From contig JAIQFR010000006.1 in NCBI GenBank assembly GCA_020073205.1, positions 1 to 64,000 on the forward strand: 64,000 nt of DNA, written 5' to 3'. Both the position numbers and the translations under genes were made by a program. Below the pieces are notes generated by a model, which was given only the letters and a program-made list of their open reading frames with translations, had not been told where the DNA came from and searched no databases. Position 1 is the stretch's first letter. Every line of letters begins with the position of its first letter. Source of the DNA: Terriglobia bacterium (GTDB lineage Bacteria > Acidobacteriota > Polarisedimenticolia > Polarisedimenticolales > JAIQFR01). Of this stretch, positions 36,269-44,944 are shown piece after piece.

Positions 36269-36503
36269 GTCCGCGCTCCTTTGCGAACTCTTCCCGCCGG
36301 CTCAGCAGCCCGTGGCGCGCGAGAATCGCGAACTTGGAAGAATGCCCTTCTTGCCGCAAATCGTCGGGAACGGCCAGTGTCGGTTCCATGTTCGAGGCCG
36401 CGTGCCCTCCGCGAGGGATTCTACCCGATCGCGAAATGCCTGTGAATTCCGCTGCCTTGACGCCTCCCTTTGGCCGAGCCGAACCATGCTCGGAGCTCAC
36501 CAC
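36261..36503 (-). CDS. possible small upstream partner gene, unknown
   Basis: This frame of up to 80 residues ends inside the start of the next small gene. The last 42 residues (from the Met at 36389: KFAILARHGLLSRREEFAKE) look protein-like, while the first part looks random. It may be a short gene starting at 36389 or a truncated remnant. Nothing else convincing is seen between 36504 and 36611. Confidence 0.28.
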   Translation of the reverse strand: MVSSEHGSARPKGGVKAAEFTGISRSGRIPRGGHAASNMEPTLAVPDDLRQEGHSSKFAILARHGLLSRREEFAKERGRA

Positions 36504-36611
36504 GGCACATCCGCCCGTTGACGATCGCCGTCCCGACTGTACCGCATGACGCAGAGCGGCAAGACAGGTTCCGCGGCTTTGCCTGTTCGAGGGGCCGAGA
36601 CCCGTGATCCA

Positions 36612-37664
36612 CTATTGCGACGACTCACTTCGCCGCTTCACTTCCTGTTCGACAAGCGAGCGATCCAGCCAGGCGACCGTGCCGCGCTCCGTCAAGAGGG
36701 CTCTCAGTGCGTCCGTTTGCATGTTGGGCACGAGGACCCGCTGCCAGCGGCGCAGGAGCTCGTCGCCTTCATTCAACCAACGCGCGATGTTCCTGGAACG
36801 CTGAATCGACAGACTATGCCTGTCATCAACCCAGACCTTCGCGAGTGCCTCGCGTTGAGAATCTCGTGCCGCGGACCATCGAGCGGCCTCCAGGGCGGGC
36901 TCGGGTTGATTCCCCATGATGAAGAACACGGTCGCGAACTCGTCCGCGGCATCCTCGTTGTCCCAGAGCGGCTGGTCCCAGAGGCGCAGCAGACTGTGGC
37001 CCATCTCGTGAAGGAGAACGAACGAATTCGCATTCGACAATCCCTGCTTCTCGAGAGATTCCGAAAGTTCGATGCAATGAGTGATGTCGGGAGCGGAGAA
37101 CGCGTTCTCCGTGCCACAGTGCCTCACGGCAATTCCGAAGTCCGGGAAGACGAACAGCCGCTTTAGCTGCTGGTATGCTTCCCCCAGGGCCTTCTCGGCT
37201 GCCTTGCTCTGCTCCGTCGGCTCAGGAGCGACCGCGAAGACGTACGCTCTCACCCGCCTTGACATCAGGACGGCTCTTCGATTGTCGAGCACCAGGTGGT
37301 AGACGTTTGTCAGCGGCACAGTGCAGGAAAACTCGGCATTCGCTGACACCCTGCCAGAGCAGTCCGGATACGGACGGAACGGCCGCCCGCTGGCGAATAG
37401 GTGGAAGTTCTCGAGGTCCAAGAGAGCGACATCGAGACCGTTGCCCGATCCACCCGTCACCGAAAGTCGGGCCACCACCCTGGAGCCTTGGCTCAGCGAG
37501 AACGGATAGACGGCATAGGACCCGGGTGCCACAGCGACGTCGCCGTTAAGGAGAGAAATCGACGGTTCGACGAAGATTCCAGCGTCTTGGGTCGGGCTCG
37601 CGGCGACGGCCGACGCGCAAACGATTGCGGCGAGCGTGATGAGCAACAGCGCCAAATGTCGCAT
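36612..37664 (-). CDS. secreted DUF4344-like putative metallopeptidase
   Basis: This 350-residue protein starts at ATG 37664 behind GGGGAG, with a signal peptide (LALLLITLAAIVCASAVA). The N-terminal part is beta-rich (about 30-140). The C-terminal part has a zinc motif and context typical of DUF4344: SFVLLHEMGHSLLRLWDQPL followed by NEDAADEFATVFF. Conserved Cys residues precede it (RHCGTEN, THCIEL). It probably cleaves extracellular or periplasmic proteins. Codon use and GC look lower than in the left half of the window. Confidence 0.75.
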   Translation of the reverse strand: MRHLALLLITLAAIVCASAVAASPTQDAGIFVEPSISLLNGDVAVAPGSYAVYPFSLSQGSRVVARLSVTGGSGNGLDVALLDLENFHLFASGRPFRPYPDCSGRVSANAEFSCTVPLTNVYHLVLDNRRAVLMSRRVRAYVFAVAPEPTEQSKAAEKALGEAYQQLKRLFVFPDFGIAVRHCGTENAFSAPDITHCIELSESLEKQGLSNANSFVLLHEMGHSLLRLWDQPLWDNEDAADEFATVFFIMGNQPEPALEAARWSAARDSQREALAKVWVDDRHSLSIQRSRNIARWLNEGDELLRRWQRVLVPNMQTDALRALLTERGTVAWLDRSLVEQEVKRRSESSQ

Positions 37665-37855
37665 TAGCCAATCTCCCCAAGTCGGCGACTCAGCGGGCCC
37701 TTTGCCCGCATCGATACGCTCCGGCTTCTATTCGCGGGAAAAGACGGGTGCGAGAACCAAGGTAGACCAGAGGCCGGACTTCTGGGCTGTCCAATCTGGC
37801 TTGGATCCCACCGAAAGCCCACGATGACACCTGAGTGGTGCGGTCCAGTCTTCCA

Positions 37856-39184
37856 TCAATCGAACAACCCGGGCCACAGATACGCGAATCGCCACCCTGG
37901 GGCCGTGACGTGTCCCGCATCGTCCGCGGAGAAGTAGAGAACGTTCTCTAGCGGGTCCGTTTCGGGAATGCCGTCGCAGCCGAACGCTCGAAGTCGGTAC
38001 TCTCGCCTGCCGAGACCGATGTCGAACACGTGGTAGTCGTACGGGTTGCCGCAGAAGTCGATGAACGGCCGCGGCCAAGAGAACCACGGCCCTCCCACGA
38101 GCTCGGAGAGAGAATCCGGCCACCGCCCGGTCTGTTCCTGGAAATACGACAGGGCCGCCGCGATTTGGGACAGGTCCTGGAACGTGCGTCGCAGGTACTC
38201 GTACCTGCCGCGGTACGGCGTCGTCTCCCCGAGCTGCGCGCCGCGAGTCACTTCGCTGTCCGCATCGAACCCCTCGCCCCCCGGCAGTCCATCCCGCCCG
38301 AGGCTCGTCAGCACGTACTCGTCCGGCCCGCTGGAGAAGACGAAGCGATGCCCGTATGGATCCACCGGGTGCAGGAACCGCTGGTAGACGGGAGCCACGT
38401 CCTCGATACGCTGCGGGTAGCGATTGTTGTCGACGCGGTACGACTCGAGGGCAACGCCAAGCTCCGACAGTTGCTGGCGAGTGAGACGTGCCGCCTCACG
38501 ATCCGTGATCGCCCCGCGCGGTAGCTTGGTGAACGCGCCGTCGTCGTTTCTGATCTCGCCGCTACCCGGGAGGGCGAGGCACAAGGTGAAGTGCCCCTCC
38601 GCGGCAGTGTACTCGTAAGGCGTTGAAAGCGGACTGGCCGATGGGACCCGATCGAGAAAGACAGGGACCAGCCCTTCGAGCGTTTGTGGAACGTGCCCGT
38701 ACCCGAGCCGCAGTTCGGAATACCGCACCACCGCGTCGGAGATCTCGTTCATCTCCTCGAGAGACCGGCGCAAGCGGTCGAATTCCCTTGCCCCTGCCGC
38801 TCGGACTCGCCGACACTCGCGATCGTCGGACCGTGACCCGGCCTGCCGAGCGCAGACCTGGATCAAACCAATCGGATCTTCCGGGTTGACGGGAACCTCG
38901 AACGTGCTGACTCCGACGTCCGATGCCAGGTTCCGCTCTTCGATCACCTCCCCATCCACGATCAACTGGATCTCCGTGCGGGCGCCACGCCTGATCGATG
39001 CGGTGCTCGATCCTCCGAGGCTCACGACGACGTCCAGGACGTTGCCCTCCTGGAAGAAGCGGTCCGGCGGCTGAACGATCGTCGGCGCCGGCGGGCGCGC
39101 TTCCGCCCCCGAGGCGGGAATGAGCGCCAGGATCCCGAGCGCCAAGAGCAGGGACCAGGTCATGCGAGCGGCTGATCTGGACAT
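37856..39184 (-). CDS. secreted protein with tandem GspG-like C-terminal modules
   Basis: This 442-residue protein has a signal peptide (MTWSLLLALGILALIPASGA), an Ig-like beta domain (about 35-125), and then three related units of about 100 residues. Each has an amphipathic helix followed by a proline-rich strand block as in the type II pseudopilin GspG: VVRYSELRLGYGHVPQTLEG, LGVALESYRVDNNRYPQRIE and AALSYFQEQTGRWPDSLSEL, with DPYGHRFVFSSGPDEYVLTS after the second. The hydrophobic pilin helix and prepilin cleavage site are absent, so it is not an assembled pilin. Function unknown. Confidence 0.65.
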   Translation of the reverse strand: MSRSAARMTWSLLLALGILALIPASGAEARPPAPTIVQPPDRFFQEGNVLDVVVSLGGSSTASIRRGARTEIQLIVDGEVIEERNLASDVGVSTFEVPVNPEDPIGLIQVCARQAGSRSDDRECRRVRAAGAREFDRLRRSLEEMNEISDAVVRYSELRLGYGHVPQTLEGLVPVFLDRVPSASPLSTPYEYTAAEGHFTLCLALPGSGEIRNDDGAFTKLPRGAITDREAARLTRQQLSELGVALESYRVDNNRYPQRIEDVAPVYQRFLHPVDPYGHRFVFSSGPDEYVLTSLGRDGLPGGEGFDADSEVTRGAQLGETTPYRGRYEYLRRTFQDLSQIAAALSYFQEQTGRWPDSLSELVGGPWFSWPRPFIDFCGNPYDYHVFDIGLGRREYRLRAFGCDGIPETDPLENVLYFSADDAGHVTAPGWRFAYLWPGLFD

Positions 39185-39672
39185 GGGACCCTCCTCCGGC
39201 CGGACTCGGCTCTTCTCACCAGAACTTGCTTCCGAGGTCGGTGGGAGTCAAGACGGTGACATCGTATGAGAGGGCAGATGACCCGCGATCATCGAGGCTC
39301 GTACGCAACCCGTGCTTGAGTGGAAACCCTTGCGTGTTGTGCACCCGTTCTCGGTCTCGGGGCCGAACGCAGGCAGTACTCTACCCTAGGTAACGCGGAG
39401 CGCTTGCCCCTTCTCGCTGAGACGGTCGCGGCCCCGGAAGCGAAACCCCGAGGAGCAGTAAGCTCCTTCGTCACGAATGATCCGGGCTGGCGATGAGTGC
39501 TCGGGAAAGTCGTCCCGGCTTCTCCGGAGACCGTATGTGGTGAGTCCGTACATGGAGGTGGCTGGCGGGAGGTGAATTCCTCGGCAAGATGGACACCCGT
39601 TGATTCGCGGAGTTCTCGGAACGGCAGCCGGAATCCCGCTAATCAACTGAATATGCGATAGAATCCACTCGC
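39185..39672. other. 488-bp intergenic stretch with hairpins, no gene seen
   Basis: No frame here looks coding on either strand. Several short hairpins occur, such as GAGGAGC/GCTCCTTC near 39455 and a bulged stem near 39530-39556 (CCGTATGTGG with CCGTACATGG). The density of small stems resembles a structured RNA or a decayed mobile-element end, but no class can be named. It ends at the tRNA-like sequence. Confidence 0.4.
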
Positions 39673-39755
39673 GCCGGAGTGGCGGAACGGGTAGACGCAA
39701 GGAACCTGAACCCCGTACCCGCAGGCGAGTCCGGGCTCGAGTCCGGACTCCGACA
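39673..39755 (+). pseudogene. degenerate tRNA-Leu-like sequence
   Basis: The 5' part reads GCCGGAGTGGCGGAACGGGT, which is the acceptor stem and D-arm start of a class II tRNA-Leu, with GCG/CGC D-stem pairs. The 3' part CTCCGAC closes the acceptor stem with one mismatch (C2-A71). The T-arm TCCGG/CCGGA pairs, but its loop is 8 nt and has CTCGAG in place of TTCGA. No anticodon stem can be formed, so it should not be a working tRNA. It ends 11 bp before vsr and may be an integration scar. Confidence 0.6.
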
Positions 39756-39766
39756 CAGAGGAACTG

Positions 39767-40237
39767 GTGAGTGGCGACGTCGTTTCGCGCGCCGTGCGGC
39801 GGCGGATGATGCAGGCCGTTCGACGAAGCGGTACGGAGCCCGAGCTTGCCGTCCGTCGTGCCCTCGCCAGGATCGGTGTGCGGCATCGAGCGAGTTCGTC
39901 GCGTTTGCCCGGGACGCCGGACGTCGTCAATCTGCGACGCAGCTGGGCGATTTTCGTCCACGGTTGCTTCTGGCACGGCCATCGGAACTGCCTGAAAACG
40001 AAGGGAGGTGCAGGTGGTAGAATCCCGGTGTCGAACCGGTCGTTTTGGACGTCGAAGATCGCAGCGAACCGCGAGCGGGACTCGCGGAAAGGTTCGGAAT
40101 TGCGGCGTCGGGGATTCCGGGTCCTGACGATCTGGGAGTGTCAGTCCCGCGACAGCGCACGATTGGAGAAGATCCTGATCCGGTTCTTCACGGAGATCAC
40201 CGGTCCCGAGCCTCCTCGGAAAGGGACGAGCGAATGA
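39767..40237 (+). CDS. vsr: very short patch repair (Vsr) endonuclease
   Basis: The start is GTG behind GAGGAA; the product is 156 residues. Vsr nicks DNA 5' of T:G mismatches that arise by deamination of 5-methylcytosine, protecting the host from its own methyltransferase. Visible family features are MMQAVRRSGTEPEL, the catalytic Asp in LPGTPDVV, VHGCFWHGHRNC with zinc/active-site His and Cys residues, FWTSKIAANRERD, and RVLTIWECQ. Its TGA overlaps the methyltransferase ATG (ATGA). Confidence 0.95.
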   Translation: MSGDVVSRAVRRRMMQAVRRSGTEPELAVRRALARIGVRHRASSSRLPGTPDVVNLRRSWAIFVHGCFWHGHRNCLKTKGGAGGRIPVSNRSFWTSKIAANRERDSRKGSELRRRGFRVLTIWECQSRDSARLEKILIRFFTEITGPEPPRKGTSE

Positions 40238-41463
40238 GGTCGAAGGGTAGAGCCAGCGGACTTCGTGTGGTCGGGTTGTTCGCGGGCGTAGGAGGGCTCG
40301 AGCTCGGGCTTTCACGGGCGGGCCATCACACGAAGCTGCTCTGCGAGATCGAACCGGGAGCGAAGGAGGTCCTTCGGAAGAGGTTCCCCGGGGTCGATAT
40401 CCACGACGACGTCACGACGCTGAATCGACTTCCGAAGGACACCGGCCTCATCGCGGCGGGTTTCCCGTGCCAGGACCTCTCGCAAGCGGGTCAGACCCGC
40501 GGGATGGCCGGGCGCCAGTCGAGTCTCGTCGAACACGCGTTCCGGCTGCTTCGAACGCACGACGTCCCCTGGGTGCTCCTCGAGAATGTCTCCTTCATGC
40601 TCCAACTGAATCGGGGTGCCGCGATGCGATTCATCGCGGACGAGCTCGAGGCACTCGGGTACCGCTGGGCTTACCGGGTGATCGACACGAGAGCATTCGG
40701 GCTGCCGCAGCGACGGGAGCGCGTGTTTCTCCTCGCGTCGAAAGTCGCTGATCCGGCGACGGTCCTTTTCGACGGGAACGAGACGCCTCGAGAGCCGCAC
40801 GCGAAACGACCGACTGCCTGCGGGTTCTACTGGACCGAAGGGCTTCGAGGCCTGGGGTGGGCCGTCGGCGCCGTACCGACCCTGAAGGGTGGTTCGACGA
40901 TCGGCATACCGTCGCCGCCGGCAATCTGGACGAAAGCCGGCTCGTTCGTCACACCCGACATTCGAGACGCCGAGCGGCTCCAAGGTTTCGATCCGGACTG
41001 GACGCTCCCGGCCGAGAAGGTGTGCAAGCCGGGTCACCGCTGGAAGCTCGTTGGCAACGCGGTCTCCGTTCCCGTGGCGGAATGGATGGGTGGTCGCATC
41101 TCGGCAGCGCCCGACAAGCGTCCGGCGCTCGCGACGACGTTCAATCAGGAATCAGCCTGGCCACGCGCGGCGATGTCCGGGGAGGGTACCCGGCTGTTCG
41201 TGCGAATCTCGAGTTGGCCGGTGAGGCGGGACGCGATCTCCCTGGAGGAGTTCTTGGTCCACCCGTCGAAGCCATTGTCCGAGAAGGCGCTCGCGGGTTT
41301 CTATTCCCGCCTCTTGCGTAGCTCGCTGAATCGACCTCCGGAGTTTGACGAGGACATCCGGCATGCGCTGAAGCTCCCGGTTGAACCCCGGCGCCCGCCA
41401 CGGCCGGTCGGCGCGCGGTCGAAGCGAGTCGTCGAGGCATCTGCAGGCCTCTTCGGCGAATGA
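40234..41463 (+). CDS. DNA (cytosine-5) methyltransferase
   Basis: The start at ATG 40234 overlaps the vsr stop and gives 409 residues. The C5-methyltransferase motifs are in order: I (VGLFAGVGGLELG), IV with catalytic C79 (GFPCQDLS), VI (LLENVSF), VIII (QRRERVFLL), a target-recognition region, and X (KLVGNAVSVPVAEWM). A C-terminal extension of about 100 residues (from the SAWPRAAM region) is not part of the catalytic core and may assist recognition. It methylates the cassette's recognition sequence, which is unknown. Confidence 0.95.
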   Translation: MRSKGRASGLRVVGLFAGVGGLELGLSRAGHHTKLLCEIEPGAKEVLRKRFPGVDIHDDVTTLNRLPKDTGLIAAGFPCQDLSQAGQTRGMAGRQSSLVEHAFRLLRTHDVPWVLLENVSFMLQLNRGAAMRFIADELEALGYRWAYRVIDTRAFGLPQRRERVFLLASKVADPATVLFDGNETPREPHAKRPTACGFYWTEGLRGLGWAVGAVPTLKGGSTIGIPSPPAIWTKAGSFVTPDIRDAERLQGFDPDWTLPAEKVCKPGHRWKLVGNAVSVPVAEWMGGRISAAPDKRPALATTFNQESAWPRAAMSGEGTRLFVRISSWPVRRDAISLEEFLVHPSKPLSEKALAGFYSRLLRSSLNRPPEFDEDIRHALKLPVEPRRPPRPVGARSKRVVEASAGLFGE

Positions 41464-41484
41464 GCCGGGTCGGGATTCGAGCGA

Positions 41485-42414
41485 ATGAAGACCAAGAAGA
41501 AAGGCAAGCGGGCGGGGAGAGGCAAGTCTTCGGCGGTACTGCGCGCGATCGTCTCGTTCGCTGATGCGCTGGAGAGGTCCAGACCTCGCCCGACGGAAAA
41601 CGCGCACCGCGACAAGAAGAAGAACTACGCCCAGCGCCTTTCGAACAACTTGGCGATCCTCCTCGCGAACAAGCTTCGCCCCATCAAGCCGTTCGGTGCG
41701 GTTCTTCCCGAGTCCGATGGTTCCGGTACCGAGAGTGGAAGCGCGAGCGGAACGACGAAGAAAGCGAAACGCACCGATGTCCGCTACGCGACGGCTACGA
41801 CAGGGTTGGAGCTGCTCGTTTCGATAAAGACGCTCAACTTCAGGGATACGAAGACACATCGCGAGACCGGGACGGTCACCTTCGGCCGTTACACGAAGAA
41901 CATGGTTCGGAACGACCACGAGTTGCGGGCCGAAGCGATGGACCATCACGAACGGTTCCCTTATGCCGTGATGGTCGCTTTGTTCTTCCTCCCGGTAGCG
42001 GCTTGCGACGACGGCGAGAATGACAAGTCGTCCTTCGCACACGCCGTCGTGACGTTCAGGCCCCGTGCCGGTCGCTCCGATCCGTCGGATCCAGCTGCCA
42101 AGTTCGAGCGCTTGTTCATCGGGCTGTATGAGCAGGATGGTTCACCGCCGCGCGTCGGCTTCGTGGATGTGATGAAGGCCCCGCCACGGCGGGGACGTCC
42201 ACCCTGGCCGGACGAACAGGACGACCCGGTGCGCGGCGGGAAGATGCTCACGCTGGATGAGGTCATCGCGGAGATTGTCCGCGAGTACGGCATACGCAAC
42301 CGAACGTACATCCGGTGGGCAGATGAAGCCGAAACCGGGAAGCCCCCTGTCGTTGTCGTCGAAGCCGACGCGGACGAGACCGAAGAGAACGAGGTCAACC
42401 CCGATTCTCAGTAA
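41485..42414 (+). CDS. putative type II restriction endonuclease
   Basis: This 309-residue protein directly follows the vsr and methyltransferase genes on the same strand, where a cognate endonuclease is expected. The N-terminus is Lys/Arg-rich. The likely catalytic region is KRTDVRYATATTGLELLVSI followed by KTLNF: an Asp, then a strand with E-x4-S-x-K, compatible with a divergent PD-(D/E)xK core. NYAQRLSNNLAILLANKLRP may be a structural helix. The acidic C-terminal tail is unusual. Assignment rests on position and this weak motif. Confidence 0.65.
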   Translation: MKTKKKGKRAGRGKSSAVLRAIVSFADALERSRPRPTENAHRDKKKNYAQRLSNNLAILLANKLRPIKPFGAVLPESDGSGTESGSASGTTKKAKRTDVRYATATTGLELLVSIKTLNFRDTKTHRETGTVTFGRYTKNMVRNDHELRAEAMDHHERFPYAVMVALFFLPVAACDDGENDKSSFAHAVVTFRPRAGRSDPSDPAAKFERLFIGLYEQDGSPPRVGFVDVMKAPPRRGRPPWPDEQDDPVRGGKMLTLDEVIAEIVREYGIRNRTYIRWADEAETGKPPVVVVEADADETEENEVNPDSQ

Positions 42415-42566
42415 GGCCCCCCTCTCCTGTGACCTCCTCTCCCAGCATGGCGTCGGCGAGGGCGCGGTCCCCGGAGCGACCGAGGCACCGCACTCACGCT
42501 CCGCCGCGCGGATGGTCCCACCGCCTCGAAAGTCCCGGTACGTCCCTACGTCTCTCCCGGGGTGCT

Positions 42567-43031
42567 TCAACCCTGGTCCCGGGGTTGCCGTCCGCGGCAC
42601 GACGAGCACAGCCCCCCCATCTCGAGCCTCACCACCTCGGGGGTGAACCCCGTCTCCCGCTCGACCTTCCGCTTGAGCTCCTCCCAGAACTCCCCGCCGG
42701 GCTCCTCCACGCGGCCGCACGAGGTGCAAACCAGGTGGATGTGGAAGGTGCTCGGGCGGACCTCGTAGAAGTGGCGCTCGCCGGTCACGTGCATGAGGTC
42801 CAGCTCGTCCACCAGGCCGAGGCGCTTCAGGCGGTTCAGCGTGCGGTAGACGGTCGCGCGGTGGATGGTCGGATCGCGGCGCTTGGCCAGCTTGAACACG
42901 GTCTCCGCGTCGAGGTGGGTCTCCGCCCCCTCGAGCAGCTCCGCCAGGAGGCGCCGCTGGTCGGTGAGCCTCATGCCTCCGGACTTCATGCGCTCGACGA
43001 GGGATCCCGCTCGATCCTGGTCGGTGTTCAT
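42567..43031 (-). CDS. Fur-family metalloregulator
   Basis: This 154-residue protein has the winged-helix part (GGMRLTDQRRLLAELLEGAE, TIHRATVYRTLNRLKRLGLV), the HFYEVRPSTFHIHLVCTSCG metal/dimerisation region, and two CxxC pairs (CTSC and CSSC) that bind structural zinc. It represses genes in response to iron, peroxide or another metal; Fur, PerR and Zur cannot be told apart here. The adjacent upstream gene on the same strand is an adenosine-specific kinase-family protein. Confidence 0.93.
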   Translation of the reverse strand: MNTDQDRAGSLVERMKSGGMRLTDQRRLLAELLEGAETHLDAETVFKLAKRRDPTIHRATVYRTLNRLKRLGLVDELDLMHVTGERHFYEVRPSTFHIHLVCTSCGRVEEPGGEFWEELKRKVERETGFTPEVVRLEMGGLCSSCRGRQPRDQG

Positions 43032-43041
43032 GGGCGCGGCC

Positions 43042-43527
43042 TCACGAGAGCTTGTAGCCGATCTTGCGGAGGAAGTCGATCCGGTGCGCACGGTCCGCCG
43101 GGGACTCGACTCCCTTGGGGGAAGCTCCGTCCACGACGCCGAGGATCGCGCGCCCTCCGTCGTGCTCCGCCACGATCACGGTCGCGGGGTTGGCGGTGGC
43201 GCAGAAGATCCGGCAGACCTCGGGGACCGACTTCAAGGCGTTCAGGACGTTCACCGGGAAGGCGTTCTCGAGGAACAGGATGAACGAGTGACCGGCGCCG
43301 ATCGCGGTGGCGTTTCTCGCGGCCAGCTCTTGGAGTTTCTCGTCATTGCCGCTCACCCGCACCAGGCACGGGCCCGACGCCTCGCAGAACGCCAGGCCGA
43401 ACTTCGCGGCGGGGACGGTGCCGACGACCGCCTCGTGGACGTCCTCGACGGTCTTGATGAAGTGCGACTGGCCCAGCACGAAGTTCATGTCCTGGGGCTT
43501 GTCGATCCTCACCGCGATCAGGTTCAT
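43042..43527 (-). CDS. adenosine-specific kinase family protein
   Basis: This 161-residue protein starts at ATG 43527 behind GGGAGG. It matches the small COG1839/adenosine-specific kinase family found in archaea and some bacteria: QDMNFVLGQSHFIKTVEDVH, FGLAFCEASGPCLVRVSGND, AGHSFILFLENAFPVNVLNA and IFCATANPATVIVAE. The family name rests on limited structural and ligand-binding data, so the activity is uncertain. Confidence 0.88.
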   Translation of the reverse strand: MNLIAVRIDKPQDMNFVLGQSHFIKTVEDVHEAVVGTVPAAKFGLAFCEASGPCLVRVSGNDEKLQELAARNATAIGAGHSFILFLENAFPVNVLNALKSVPEVCRIFCATANPATVIVAEHDGGRAILGVVDGASPKGVESPADRAHRIDFLRKIGYKLS

Positions 43528-43559
43528 CGTCGCCTCCCGTTCGGACGGCGGTCGGACCG

Positions 43560-44870
43560 TCATGACTTGGGAACTTCCTCCCGCGCGTGCACCAGGAGCC
43601 GCAGGATGCGGCGGCCGCGCACCCGCGTGACCTCGACGCGGCGCCCCCCGAGCACCACGGTGTCGCCGACCTTCGCGATCCTTCCGAGCCGGGCCAGGAG
43701 GAGGCCGCCCAGCGTGTCCACCTTCTCGTCCACGTCCTCGTGGATCGAGAGCTTCTCCTCGATCTCGTCGAGGGGGAGCGTCGCGTCCACGGAGAAGCGG
43801 CCCGAGCCGGCGTCCAGGACCTTCGGCGGCTCCTGGTCGAACTCGTCCTGGATCTCTCCCGTCAGCTCCTCGAGGACGTCCTCGAGGGTCACCATGCCCG
43901 ACGTGCCGCCGTACTCGTCCAGGACGATGGCGAGGTGCAGGTGCTGCTTCTGGAAGACGGCCAGGGCCCGCTCGAGCCTCAGGCTCTCGGGCAGGAGCAG
44001 CGGCTCCCTCGCCACGACTTTGAGATCGGCGTCCTCTTCCCGCCCCGACGGCGAAAGGAACAGGTCCTTGATGTTCACGACCCCGATCACGTGGTCGAGG
44101 TCGCCGTCGCAGAGCGGGTAGCGCGTGTGCCCCCCGTCGCGGGCGACGGCGAGGTTCGCGGCATACGGGCGGTTCACGTCGAGGAACGCCACGTCCCCCC
44201 GCGGCACCATGACCTGGCGCACGGTCCGGTCGGCGAAATCGAGGGCGTTCTCGAGGAGCCTGGCGTGGGTCGCGGAGATCGCGCCGGCGGCGTGGCTCCC
44301 GGCGAGGATCATCCTGAGCTCCTCCCCGCTGTGAGCGGCGTCGGCGGCGGCGGCGGGGGCGAGCCCCAGCGCGCGCACGGTGAGCGCCGCGGCGCCGCTG
44401 AGCGCCGCGATCAAGGGGTAGAACGCCGCGTGGAAGACCCGGATCGGCCGCGAGACCAGGAGCGCGATCCCCTCGGGACGCTCCAGGGCGAGGATCTTCG
44501 GGGCCTGCTCTCCCACGACGACGTGGAGCGCGGTGATGACCAGGAACGCGGCGGTGAGCGACGCGGTGTGCACCGCCACGCTCCGCTCCGGGCCGCCTCC
44601 CGGGAACAACGGTTCGATGAGCCGGCCGAAGGCCGGCTCGCCGACCCAACCCAGGCCGAGTGAGGCGAGCGTGATGCCGAGCTGGCAGGCGGACAGGTAG
44701 GCGTTGAGGTTCCGCAGCACCTCGCGGACGGCGGCGGCCCGCTTGAGCCCGCTCGCGACCCTCTCCTCGATCCGGGTGTCGCGGACCTTGACGATGGCGA
44801 ACTCGGTGGCGACGAAGAACGCGTTGAGCAGCACGAGTCCGAGCGCGAGAAGAACGTAGAGTAGGGTCAT
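43560..44870 (-). CDS. CorC/HlyC-type CNNM membrane protein with CBS pair
   Basis: This 436-residue protein has an N-terminal CNNM/DUF21 domain of three or four helices (LYVLLALGLVLLNAFFVATE, LSACQLGITLASLGLGWVGE), two CBS domains (about 205-325: RQVMVPRGDVAFLDVNRPYA, GVVNIKDLFL, VVLDEYGGTSGMVTLEDVLE) and a C-terminal CorC_HlyC domain (GRFSVDATLPLDEIEEKLSI). Such proteins take part in magnesium or cobalt export rather than haemolysis. Confidence 0.93.
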   Translation of the reverse strand: MTLLYVLLALGLVLLNAFFVATEFAIVKVRDTRIEERVASGLKRAAAVREVLRNLNAYLSACQLGITLASLGLGWVGEPAFGRLIEPLFPGGGPERSVAVHTASLTAAFLVITALHVVVGEQAPKILALERPEGIALLVSRPIRVFHAAFYPLIAALSGAAALTVRALGLAPAAAADAAHSGEELRMILAGSHAAGAISATHARLLENALDFADRTVRQVMVPRGDVAFLDVNRPYAANLAVARDGGHTRYPLCDGDLDHVIGVVNIKDLFLSPSGREEDADLKVVAREPLLLPESLRLERALAVFQKQHLHLAIVLDEYGGTSGMVTLEDVLEELTGEIQDEFDQEPPKVLDAGSGRFSVDATLPLDEIEEKLSIHEDVDEKVDTLGGLLLARLGRIAKVGDTVVLGGRRVEVTRVRGRRILRLLVHAREEVPKS

Positions 44871-44944
44871 GGTCGAGTGCCTAGCGGACGAGGGGTCCGC
44901 GCGGCCGCCGGGCCAGTATACCAGCGAGGGAGCCGCCCACGCGC

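Noticed and set aside
39673-39755. Functional tRNA-Leu
   Set aside because: The anticodon stem cannot pair, the acceptor stem has a mismatch and the T-loop is altered, so it is listed as a pseudogene.
39386-40315. 309-residue minus-strand frame across the tRNA-like sequence and vsr
   Set aside because: It is antisense to vsr, crosses the tRNA-like sequence and has no domain.
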